A stretch of DNA of 64,000 nt from Pedobacter mucosus (GTDB taxonomy: Bacteria; Bacteroidota; Bacteroidia; Sphingobacteriales; Sphingobacteriaceae): contig NZ_CP087585.1 in NCBI RefSeq assembly GCF_022200785.1, forward strand, positions 1,736,001 through 1,800,000, written 5' to 3'. The translations under genes and the position numbers were made by a program. Below are positions 1-7,948 of this stretch, one piece after another. The notes below the pieces were generated by a model that searched no databases, had not been told where the DNA came from, and worked only from the letters and a program-made list of their open reading frames with translations. How positions within the stretch are numbered: position 1 is the stretch's first letter; every line of letters begins with the position of its first letter.

Positions 1-1452
1 CATAAACCAATACATTAAAGATTGATTACCGTAACCTGTAGCAGGCAAGTTATCGCTATTTCTATTGTTATAAATAACTTTAACCGCTAAACTTAACTTT
101 TTAGTAATATTTGTGTTTGCAGACAGGGAAGCAGAAGTACGCTCTAAACCCGTATTTGGCACAATCCATTCATTACTGCCATGGCTAGCCGAAAAACGAA
201 GTGAAACACCTTTAACCGTTCCATCTAAACTAACAGAGTTTGAAGTTTCTAACCCAGTTTTAAAGAACGCGTTAACAGGGTTTTCATAAGCGACCCAAGG
301 TGTCCTTGTTAAACCTCTTGTTTGTGTATTTGGATCATATTGATAGAAACTTCCGCCAGCAGAAAACGGCGCTCCCCAACTTGCACTTGTTGCATTGGTA
401 CTTGCACCATCATCAGAAGCTCCATAAGAAAAATAAGAAACACCAAACTGACCTTGTCCATATTCTTGTTGAATATCAGGTTGACGATTGACAGACTCCC
501 ACGCGGTATTTGAAGTAAAAGTAATGCCTAATTTTTTCTGATTCTTGTTGCCAGATTTTGTTGTAATTACAACAGCTCCATTTGCACCCCTTTGTCCATA
601 AAGTGCAGATGCCCCCGGGCCTTTTAGCACCGTTACACTTTCAATATCATCAGGGTTTAAATCGTTTAATGCACTACCAAAATCGGCAGGCATAATATCA
701 CCAGAAGTTCCGTAAACACCACCGCCAGTTGCAGCTGTTCGTCTTGAAGAACTGCTCGCAACCACACCATCAATCACGATTAAGGCTTCATTATCTCCAG
801 TTAAATTATTTTCCCCACGTAATATTATTTTATTTGATCCCGCCGGACCACCGTTACGAACAAGATTTAAGCCAGCAACTTTTCCAGATAATGCATCTGT
901 CCAGTTACTTGATATGGCATTGGTTAATTGTGTGCTATCTACTTTTGTCACGGCATAACCTAATGCCTTTTCTTCACGTTTGATCCCTAAAGCGGTAACT
1001 ACCACTTCATTTAACTGACTAGTTGAAGATGATAATCGAATGGTTATGTTGTTTTCAGCGCTTTTAAACGTTTTACTAACCATAGCATAGCCAACCATAT
1101 TAAATTGCATTATTCCACCTATTGGAATGCTGATTGAAAAATTTCCTTTTTCTCCAGTAGTACCTAATATCTTTTTATTATTATCTGTAATCGTAGTTCC
1201 AACTAAAGGCTGCCCATCTTCATTATCTAAAACAAATCCTTTTATAGTAATATTTCCCGCTACAGGTTGTTGCGCTAGCGTGATATTAATAAAAAGAAAT
1301 TGAATAAAAAGGAATGCACAAAATACTTTTAGACTAAATACAGTATTTAGTCTAAAAGTATTTTGTGCATTCAGCTTGTGGTTTGGGCCAACTTTATTTA
1401 TGGGCAAAATGCACTTCAGCCAGAAAATCTGTTGAGTAAAATTTTTAATCAT
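1..1452 (-). CDS. SusC/RagA family TonB-linked outer membrane protein (5' part, runs off the window)
   Basis: This is the N-terminal 484 codons of a TonB-dependent outer-membrane transporter of the SusC/RagA family, which imports glycans or peptides together with a SusD lipoprotein. The start at 1452 follows an AGAAGGAAAC stretch. An unusually long polar N-terminus of about 40 residues precedes a hydrophobic core (FCAFLFIQFLFINITLAQ). A carboxypeptidase-D-like domain follows (about residues 65-150), then the SusC signature LNEVVVTALGIKREEKALGY. The plug domain comes next, with VIDGV, NPDDIESVTVLKGPGASALYG and GANGAVVITTK. The beta-barrel begins near residue 330 and continues off the left edge. 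No SusD or sigma/anti-sigma gene is visible on this side. A 61-bp palindrome lies inside the leader. The family call is certain; the substrate is unknown. Confidence 0.95.
   Translation of the reverse strand, partial: MIKNFTQQIFWLKCILPINKVGPNHKLNAQNTFRLNTVFSLKVFCAFLFIQFLFINITLAQQPVAGNITIKGFVLDNEDGQPLVGTTITDNNKKILGTTGEKGNFSISIPIGGIMQFNMVGYAMVSKTFKSAENNITIRLSSSTSQLNEVVVTALGIKREEKALGYAVTKVDSTQLTNAISSNWTDALSGKVAGLNLVRNGGPAGSNKIILRGENNLTGDNEALIVIDGVVASSSSRRTAATGGGVYGTSGDIMPADFGSALNDLNPDDIESVTVLKGPGASALYGQRGANGAVVITTKSGNKNQKKLGITFTSNTAWESVNRQPDIQQEYGQGQFGVSYFSYGASDDGASTNATSASWGAPFSAGGSFYQYDPNTQTRGLTRTPWVAYENPVNAFFKTGLETSNSVSLDGTVKGVSLRFSASHGSNEWIVPNTGLERTSASLSANTNITKKLSLAVKVIYNNRNSDNLPATGYGNQSLMYWFM
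1312..1372. repeat. 61-bp perfect palindrome inside the susC-like signal peptide region
   Basis: Two 30-base arms (1312-1341 and 1343-1372) are exact reverse complements around the single base at 1342. The repeat stays in frame and contributes residues of the leader (NAQNTFRLNTVFSLKVFCAF on the coding strand). It begins about 80 nt after the start codon, so the mRNA could form a very stable stem there. It could be a regulatory hairpin, a recent inverted duplication, or a fold-back assembly artefact. Confidence 0.95.
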
Positions 1453-2079
1453 AATTATGTTTCCTTCTGATTTTATATGTTTGATTTTGAAATTATAGCT
1501 TCCGAATTGCGTGCAAAGTAAGTTTGTTGATGTTAATTTTGTGTTAAGTCAATATTAAAGGATTGGAAATAACCTCATCAAGTTACGGTATATTAACTTT
1601 TTGTTTGTTTATCTTTCGTTATTTAAAATTATGAAAACAATTCGAAACATAATCATTAAAACAAATAATTTTTTTATTTATTTGGAATGGCATGTATTGA
1701 TCGAAAAGTCTTAGTTCAAACTATCGATACCTTAAATAAGGCCCGAAAATGTATATAAATACGATTTTTATTAAAATGCTAGCTACAATTAGCAAATTCA
1801 ACGAAATCGAATTATGGACATACGAACTAATATCATTAGTGTAACAATTTTATTCTTACACCAAACGAAAGATTTAGAAACCTAGACTCAAGCTTTATTA
1901 ACAGATTTTTTAGAAAGGTGTTGATTTTCATCAGGCGAATAAAAATTCTATATTAATTATCTTGCTATTTCAACAATATGAATTAAAATTTTTTATTATT
2001 ACATCAAGATTACTACTTAAAAAATTTATTGTTTGTTGTTATAAAATATTTATAGAACTTCGATTTTAAATACAAAACT
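1453..2079. other. 627-bp AT-rich intergenic region between divergent genes
   Basis: This gap separates the leftward susC-like gene from the rightward ROK kinase. On the minus strand about 60 bases upstream of susC there is CAACAAACTTACTTTGC, close to the Bacteroidota -7 element. I see no convincing ORF, RNA gene or long repeat in the rest. Confidence 0.5.
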
Positions 2080-2838
2080 ATGGTGAATAACAAAAATCCT
2101 GAAAATACAAATGTGTTATCAATTGATATCGGCGGAACCAGCATAAAGTCGGTTTTATTAGATGAAAACGGTAATATGGTAAATGAATATATCAAAAGCA
2201 AAACGCCTTTAGAAGCCACTCCGAAAGACATTGTATCAGGAATTGTAGAACTCATTAAACCATTTCCTGACAGTTATAATAGGGTTTCAATCGGATTTCC
2301 AGGTTATGTTAGAAATGGAATTGTTAAAACGGCTCCCAATCTTGCTAAAAATAAATGGGAAGATATTGATTTAGCACAACAGGTTGCAAATATATTAGGT
2401 AAACCTGTTAGGTTAGTTAACGATGCTGATCAACAAGGTTTAGGCATTGTTAGTGGTAAGGGTTTCGAAATTGTTTTCACTGTAGGGACTGGCTTTGGAA
2501 CCGCCCTTTTATTTGACGGAGAATTGCTTCCACATTTGGAGCTTGCTCATTTTCCAATAAATAAGGAAGAAGATTATGATGATTATATAGGCAACAAAGC
2601 TTTTGAAAAAATTGGTACTGAAAGATGGAATAAACGTCTTAAAAAGGTTATTGAAATTTATAAAACCGTTTTCAATTATGATTCCTTGTACATTGGTGGT
2701 GGCAATTCTAAAAATATCAATTTTAAACTAGAAAATAATATCAAAATTGTAACCAATAGAGACGGAATTAAAGGTGGTGCAAAACTCTGGAAACTAGCAG
2801 ATAAGTATAATATTTTTACAGTAAATCCTGAAAAGTAA
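2080..2838 (+). CDS. ROK family kinase, polyphosphate-glucokinase-like
   Basis: This probable sugar kinase would phosphorylate glucose in the cytoplasm. DIGGT lies at residues 16-20, NDAD at 114-117 (the first Asp is the expected catalytic base), TVGTGFGTALL near 134-144 and IGGG near 205-208. The spacing, the TPLEATP segment, the E...H pair in PHLELAHFPI (residues 151-160) and the short 252-residue length fit polyphosphate-glucose phosphotransferases better than ATP-dependent ROK glucokinases. The zinc-binding CXCG motif of repressor-type ROK proteins is absent. It lies 95 bp upstream of gnd, in line with gnd-zwf-pgl, and near ppk-ppx. The phosphoryl donor (polyphosphate or ATP) is inferred and cannot be proven from sequence. 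Confidence 0.85.
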   Translation: MVNNKNPENTNVLSIDIGGTSIKSVLLDENGNMVNEYIKSKTPLEATPKDIVSGIVELIKPFPDSYNRVSIGFPGYVRNGIVKTAPNLAKNKWEDIDLAQQVANILGKPVRLVNDADQQGLGIVSGKGFEIVFTVGTGFGTALLFDGELLPHLELAHFPINKEEDYDDYIGNKAFEKIGTERWNKRLKKVIEIYKTVFNYDSLYIGGGNSKNINFKLENNIKIVTNRDGIKGGAKLWKLADKYNIFTVNPEK

Positions 2839-2903
2839 ATATTCATTGAATACTTTATTACAATGCAACAACAACATACAGTGTAATATTAATTTGTAAA
2901 CCC

Positions 2904-2911
2904 TAATTTTG
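2904..2911 (+). promoter_or_regulatory. possible -7 element for gnd
   Basis: TAATTTTG matches the Bacteroidota -7 consensus TAnnTTTG and lies 22 bases before the gnd start codon. No clear TTG -33 element is seen at the usual spacing, so this is a weak prediction. If real, gnd-zwf would have a promoter separate from that of the ROK gene. Confidence 0.3.
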
Positions 2912-2933
2912 GGCATATAGTAAAAAAAACAAA

Positions 2934-4349
2934 ATGGCAAATCTCGAATCACAAAAATATAAATTGGGAATGATAGGTTTAGGCACAATGGGTCGAAACT
3001 TGTTACTAAATATGGCCGACAAAGGCTTTTCTGTTACTGGATATGATAAAGATCAGAAAATGATCTCTAAACTACAGGAAGAAGGAAAAAGCCATCAATT
3101 GGAAGGTTTTGATGATATTGAAAAATTCATTAACACTTTGCAATTACCACGTACGCTTATTTTACTGGTTCCTGCCGGACCAATTGTTGATAGCGTTATT
3201 GCCGAATTGAAGCCTTTACTAAGTAAAGGAGATATTATAATAGATAGCGGTAATTCTCATTTCACAGATACTAACCGCCGGGTTGATGAATTAGAAAAAG
3301 ATGGTTTGCATTTTTTTGGCATGGGTATTTCTGGTGGCGAAGAAGGTGCTCGTTTTGGTCCGAGTATGATGCCAGGTGGCGATAAGCAAGCTTATAATGT
3401 AGTTAAAGAAGTTTTCGAAGCAGTTTCTGCAAAAGTTGGAAGCGATCCTTGCGTAACCTACATTGGTCCTGGGGCATCCGGACATTTTGTGAAAATGGTG
3501 CATAATGGAATAGAATACGCCATTATGGAACTTATTGCAGAAGTTTATGGCATTTTAAAAAATGGTTTAGGTTATAGCAACGAACAAATCTATAAAACTT
3601 TTAAAAAGTGGAATGAAGGTAAACTCCAATCCTTTCTCTTAGAAATAACCGCAGAAATTTTTCTTTTTAAAGATGCTGAAACGGAAAATGATTTATTAGA
3701 TAAGATTAAGGACGAAGCAAAATCGAAAGGTACAGGAAAGTGGACTTCCGAAGTTTCAATGGAATTACAGTTGCCTATCCCGACTATAAATGAGGCGGTT
3801 TCAAATCGCGACCTTTCAAAATTCAAAAATCTTCGTGTTTCCTTGGAGAATGTTTTCGGTAAAAAAGATACCAAAATTGAGGTATCAATTGAAGCTTTGG
3901 AAGACGCCTTTTATTTCTCTATGATTAGTGCCTATGCACAAGGAATGCACTTATTAGTTCAGGCTTCTAGAGAATACGAATACGATTTGCAACTACAGGA
4001 AATCGCAAAAATCTGGCGAGGTGGATGTATTATCAGGGCTAAATTTTTAGAAGATATTTATCAGGCATATGATAAAAATAACGCTCTAGAACATTTATTT
4101 TCAGATGCTGGTGTTCAACAAATTATAAAAAGTACCTTAGCTGGTACGCGTGAAACTGTGTCTGCTTGTATAAACGCCGGATTAGGGATTCCTGCTTTCG
4201 CCTCTACCCTTACTTATTTTGATACCATTACTACTGGTAGAATGCCATCGAATTTAATTCAGGCTCAACGTGATTTCTTTGGGGCACATACTTTTGAACG
4301 TATTGATCAAGAAGGAGTTTTTCATGCAGAATGGAATAAATTATCATAA
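2934..4349 (+). CDS. gnd: 6-phosphogluconate dehydrogenase, decarboxylating
   Basis: The enzyme oxidatively decarboxylates 6-phosphogluconate to ribulose 5-phosphate in the oxidative pentose phosphate pathway, producing NAD(P)H. The N-terminal Rossmann fold has GLGTMGRNLLLNMADKGFSVTGYD. The substrate segment SGGEEGARFGPSMMPGG and the catalytic Lys/Asn region HFVKMVHNGIEYA follow. The helical C-terminal domain carries IWRGGCIIRAKFL, and the end is typical (ERIDQEGVFHAEW). At 471 residues it is the usual length for the dimeric long form. It is followed by zwf after 25 bp, which suggests an operon. The order gnd-zwf-pgl lists the pathway steps nearly in reverse. Confidence 0.98.
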   Translation: MANLESQKYKLGMIGLGTMGRNLLLNMADKGFSVTGYDKDQKMISKLQEEGKSHQLEGFDDIEKFINTLQLPRTLILLVPAGPIVDSVIAELKPLLSKGDIIIDSGNSHFTDTNRRVDELEKDGLHFFGMGISGGEEGARFGPSMMPGGDKQAYNVVKEVFEAVSAKVGSDPCVTYIGPGASGHFVKMVHNGIEYAIMELIAEVYGILKNGLGYSNEQIYKTFKKWNEGKLQSFLLEITAEIFLFKDAETENDLLDKIKDEAKSKGTGKWTSEVSMELQLPIPTINEAVSNRDLSKFKNLRVSLENVFGKKDTKIEVSIEALEDAFYFSMISAYAQGMHLLVQASREYEYDLQLQEIAKIWRGGCIIRAKFLEDIYQAYDKNNALEHLFSDAGVQQIIKSTLAGTRETVSACINAGLGIPAFASTLTYFDTITTGRMPSNLIQAQRDFFGAHTFERIDQEGVFHAEWNKLS

Positions 4350-4374
4350 TCAGACTTACGAATTCTAAAATAAA

Positions 4375-5889
4375 ATGAAACAAAAAACCGCGTTAAACCC
4401 CACAATATTTGTAATATTTGGTGGTACAGGTGATTTAAATAAAAGAAAATTAGCCCCAGCTTTATACAACTTATTTATAGAGGGCTATATGCCCGAAAAG
4501 TTTGCTGTTATTGGTACGGGTAGAACGGAGTTTACCGATGACAGTTATAAAGCAGCGTTAGAGGAAGCCGTAAATCAATTTTCACGTACTGGCAAAGTAA
4601 AACAGGAAAAATGGGATGATTTCGGTAACACCATTCATTATTGCCCTACCGATTTTGCTCAACCTAAAACATTCGAAAATTTAAAAGGTGCTGTAGATCA
4701 ATATCAAAAAGAATATGGGAAAGATACCCAGGTAATTTTTTACCTGGCTGTTGCGCCAAACTTCTTCCCGGTTATCGCAGAATACCTAAAAAAATACAAG
4801 CTTACTGAAGATGAAGATAATAGTCGAATTGTAATTGAAAAGCCTTTTGGTCATGATTTAGAATCGGCAAAAGAGTTAAATAAATTATTGAGCAGCATTT
4901 TCACAGAGAAGCAAATTTACCGCATTGATCATTATTTAGGTAAGGAAACTGTTCAAAATATGATGGCTTTCCGTTTCGCAAATGCGCTATTTGAGCCATT
5001 GTGGAATAGAACTTATATTGATCATGTACAAATTTCGGTTACGGAACAACTAGGCGTAGCAGATCGTGGTGGCTATTACGAAGGTGCTGGTGCTTTAAGG
5101 GATATGATTCAGAATCACTTATTGCAACTTTTATGCCTTGTAGGTATGGAAGCGCCAATTAGCTTCGATGCTGATGAAATTAGAAATCGGAAAGTTGAAG
5201 TTTTGAGAGCCATGCGCCCATTTTCCGCAGAAGATATTCGTTTTGGAACGGTTCGTGGTCAATACGGCAAAGGCTGGGTAGAAGGCAAAGAAGTTCCAGG
5301 TTATCGTCAGGAATCTAGCGTAGATCCACATTCAAATACCGAATCTTTCGCGGCTGTTAAATTTCATATTGATAACTGGAGATGGCAGGGAATCCCATTT
5401 TACTTGCGAACTGGAAAACGCTTAAATCAAACATCATCTTTGATAACCATCCAATTTAGGGATGTACCTCATCAAATATTTTCATCAAATGTTACTGAGA
5501 ACTGGCAACAAAACAGGTTAGTCATCAGCATACAACCCGAAATGAGTATTCGTATGCAGGTTCAAGCTAAAAGACCAGGTTTGGATATGGTTCTAAATCC
5601 AGTTGATATGGTATTTGATTATAAAGGAACTTATGATAGCGATACACCAGAAGCTTACGAAACTTTACTGCTAGATACCATGATGGGTGATCAAACCTTA
5701 TTTATGCGTGGGGATCAGGTCGAGGCTGCTTGGGAATTGGTTATGCCTATCCTGAATACTTGGGAGAGTAAAAAATCAATTAATTTTCCGAATTATCCGG
5801 CTGATAGTTGGGGACCAGAGGAAGCTGAGGCGTTAATTGCGAGAGATGGTTTCCATTGGTTTAATCTACCACTGAATAGTAAGGAATAA
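4375..5889 (+). CDS. zwf: glucose-6-phosphate 1-dehydrogenase
   Basis: This enzyme catalyses the first committed step of the oxidative pentose phosphate pathway, glucose 6-phosphate to 6-phosphogluconolactone. The coenzyme loop FGGTGDLNKRKLAPALYNL is near residue 15. The active-site signature RIDHYLGKE is near residue 183 and the conserved EKPFGHDL segment lies just before it. The 504-residue length is normal. It lies 25 bp downstream of gnd and 69 bp upstream of pgl, so the three enzymes are probably co-transcribed. The upstream ROK kinase would supply its substrate. Confidence 0.98.
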   Translation: MKQKTALNPTIFVIFGGTGDLNKRKLAPALYNLFIEGYMPEKFAVIGTGRTEFTDDSYKAALEEAVNQFSRTGKVKQEKWDDFGNTIHYCPTDFAQPKTFENLKGAVDQYQKEYGKDTQVIFYLAVAPNFFPVIAEYLKKYKLTEDEDNSRIVIEKPFGHDLESAKELNKLLSSIFTEKQIYRIDHYLGKETVQNMMAFRFANALFEPLWNRTYIDHVQISVTEQLGVADRGGYYEGAGALRDMIQNHLLQLLCLVGMEAPISFDADEIRNRKVEVLRAMRPFSAEDIRFGTVRGQYGKGWVEGKEVPGYRQESSVDPHSNTESFAAVKFHIDNWRWQGIPFYLRTGKRLNQTSSLITIQFRDVPHQIFSSNVTENWQQNRLVISIQPEMSIRMQVQAKRPGLDMVLNPVDMVFDYKGTYDSDTPEAYETLLLDTMMGDQTLFMRGDQVEAAWELVMPILNTWESKKSINFPNYPADSWGPEEAEALIARDGFHWFNLPLNSKE

Positions 5890-5958
5890 AATAAAATCGT
5901 TTTACACTGTTTGTTTCAAATTAAAAATTAGCAGCGTAAAATAAAAAACGCTAATAAC

Positions 5959-6681
5959 ATGAATCTACTCATATACAAAACACTCGAAGAACTAAATCAG
6001 GATTTAGCTGATTTTATCATTAAGATAGCGGAAGTATCTATTGAAGAAAACGACAGATTTAACTTCGTCCTTACCGGTGGCAGCTCTCCAAAAGCACTTT
6101 ACAATTTACTTGCAACATCAGGTAAAGACAGAATTGATTGGGAAAAGGTTTACTTCTTTTTTGGTGATGAACGCAATGTTCCTGCTGATGATAAAGATTA
6201 TAACGGCTTAATGGCTAAAAAAGCATTGTTTGACATTTTGGGCACTGCAGAAGATCATATTTTTTATATTAATACTTCGCTAGCACCAGAGCAGGCAGCA
6301 GTTGAATACAAAAAAGCAATTGATGCGCATTTTAAAGGTGATGACCTTGTTTTCGACTTAATCCTGCTAGGTATGGGTGATGATGCCCATACGGCCTCCA
6401 TATTTCCAGATACTAGTTTAGTTAAAAATAGTGAGGTTAATATTGCATCTGTTTTCGTAGAGAAATTAAATACTTACCGCATAAGTTTTACTGCACCTTT
6501 AATTAACAAAGCTGAAAACGTAATTTTCCTTGTTTTCGGCGAAAATAAGGCGGAAGCGATTAAACATGTAGTTGATGATGAGCAGAAAAACGTAAATACT
6601 TATCCAGCTCAATTAATAGATCCAATTGATGGAAAACTTACCTTTTTTGTTGACGAAGCCGCTACTAAACTTTTGAACTGA
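5959..6681 (+). CDS. pgl: 6-phosphogluconolactonase
   Basis: The enzyme hydrolyses 6-phosphogluconolactone to 6-phosphogluconate between the Zwf and Gnd steps. The glucosamine-6-phosphate isomerase/lactonase fold is recognisable from FVLTGGSSPKALYNLL near residue 36, FFGDERNVPADDKDYNG near 70 and LLGMGDDAHTASIFP near 135. The 240-residue length is typical. It sits 12 bp upstream of a DUF5655 gene on the same strand. Confidence 0.96.
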   Translation: MNLLIYKTLEELNQDLADFIIKIAEVSIEENDRFNFVLTGGSSPKALYNLLATSGKDRIDWEKVYFFFGDERNVPADDKDYNGLMAKKALFDILGTAEDHIFYINTSLAPEQAAVEYKKAIDAHFKGDDLVFDLILLGMGDDAHTASIFPDTSLVKNSEVNIASVFVEKLNTYRISFTAPLINKAENVIFLVFGENKAEAIKHVVDDEQKNVNTYPAQLIDPIDGKLTFFVDEAATKLLN

Positions 6682-6693
6682 TAATTATTAGAA

Positions 6694-7059
6694 ATGGAAT
6701 TTGATCAGGATAATAATAAAGAACTATCAGATTTTTTAAACGGAAAAACGGAATATACACTTGAGTTATTCCGTTTTTTTATTGAATCATTTTCTGAAAT
6801 CGGTAAAGTAAACATCCATCCTACAAAATCGATGCTTGCGTTAGAATCTTCACATCGCTTTGCATACATTACTCAATTGGGTAAGAATTTTATTCATGTT
6901 GTATTTCCTTTTGAGCAACCTCTCGAAGATAATTTATGCTTCACTAAAATTGCTCAGGTTCCTGGAACCAAACAGTACAATCATCATTTAAGAATATATT
7001 TAAAAGCAGATATTAATGAAGAAGTAAAAGATTTTATGAAACTTGCTTATCATAAATAG
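6694..7059 (+). CDS. DUF5655-like small protein
   Basis: This is a 121-residue soluble protein of unknown function with no signal peptide. The segment IHPTKSMLALESSHRFAYITQLGKNFIHVVFPF and the C-terminal HHLRIYLKADINEEVKDFMKLAYHK resemble the DUF5655 domain, which occurs alone or fused to other modules in many bacteria. It starts 12 bp after pgl and so probably shares its transcript. It converges on ppx with only 4 bp between the stop codons. Nothing in it suggests a direct part in pentose phosphate chemistry. Confidence 0.8.
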   Translation: MEFDQDNNKELSDFLNGKTEYTLELFRFFIESFSEIGKVNIHPTKSMLALESSHRFAYITQLGKNFIHVVFPFEQPLEDNLCFTKIAQVPGTKQYNHHLRIYLKADINEEVKDFMKLAYHK

Positions 7060-7063
7060 ACTG

Positions 7064-7948
7064 CTATTTATCTAAATTTTCTTCAATTAACAGTTTGATT
7101 ATCCCATCTGCCATTCCAACTTTCGGAACATAAATCTGCTTAATTCCGGTCCATTTCATCAATGTTAAATAGATTTCACAGGCGGGAATAATAACATCTG
7201 CCCGATCTGTATTTAATCCTAAAATATTTATTCTTTCTTTTAAAGAGTAACTGGTCAGCTTATTATAAAGCGCATTCAATTTTTGCAAAGATAACGGTGC
7301 GCTTTCCTTTTCGTCGGACATTCTAAAAAGCTTGTTAATATTGCCACCAGTACCAATTCCAGCTAAGTGTTTATGGGCTTTTGTATTTTCCTTTACCCAG
7401 ATTTTCATTTCTTCCCAAGTTTCCTCTTTATCTTGATTATCCAATATTCTAATCGTTCCAACATTGAAAGATCTTGAAGCTTCGGGCACACCTTTTACGA
7501 AAACCGAGAGTTCCGTTGAACCACCGCCAACATCAATGTATAAATAGGTTTTATTTTCATCTAAATCAACTTCAATATGGTTTGCATAAATAATATTAGC
7601 TTCCCTTTGCCCTTCAATAATTTCGATTGTTAAATCAGTTTCCTGCTTTATTAATTTTACAACATCTTGTCCGTTCTTTGCTTCCCGCATAGCTGATGTT
7701 GCGCAAGCAAGGTATTCTGACACATGGTAAACATCCATCAAATGTTTAAAGGCTGCCATAGTTTTAACGAGGTCAGCTGATTTTTTATCTGAAATATGTT
7801 GGTCTAAAAAAGCATCATCACCTAATCGCAATGGTACGCGGATGAAAGTGTTTTTTTTATATTTGAACTTTCCATCTTGTTTACTAATATCTGCAATAAG
7901 TAGCCTAACTGCATTGGAACCGATATCTATAGCTGCATATCTTAACAT
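7064..7948 (-). CDS. ppx: Ppx/GppA family exopolyphosphatase
   Basis: The protein probably degrades inorganic polyphosphate from its ends, or hydrolyses pppGpp. The actin-like ATPase fold shows AIDIGSNAVRLLIAD at residues 6-20, TSAMREAKNG near 85 and the second phosphate loop YIDVGGGSTELSVF near 137. At 294 residues it is the short form, without the C-terminal HD-like domain of E. coli Ppx. Its start codon directly abuts the ppk stop codon, so the two are very likely translated from one message. That context favours exopolyphosphatase over GppA. Confidence 0.9.
   Translation of the reverse strand: MLRYAAIDIGSNAVRLLIADISKQDGKFKYKKNTFIRVPLRLGDDAFLDQHISDKKSADLVKTMAAFKHLMDVYHVSEYLACATSAMREAKNGQDVVKLIKQETDLTIEIIEGQREANIIYANHIEVDLDENKTYLYIDVGGGSTELSVFVKGVPEASRSFNVGTIRILDNQDKEETWEEMKIWVKENTKAHKHLAGIGTGGNINKLFRMSDEKESAPLSLQKLNALYNKLTSYSLKERINILGLNTDRADVIIPACEIYLTLMKWTGIKQIYVPKVGMADGIIKLLIEENLDK

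Noticed and set aside
300..983. Short plus-strand ORFs over the susC-like gene
   Set aside because: They lie antisense to a clear TonB-dependent receptor frame and have no protein character.
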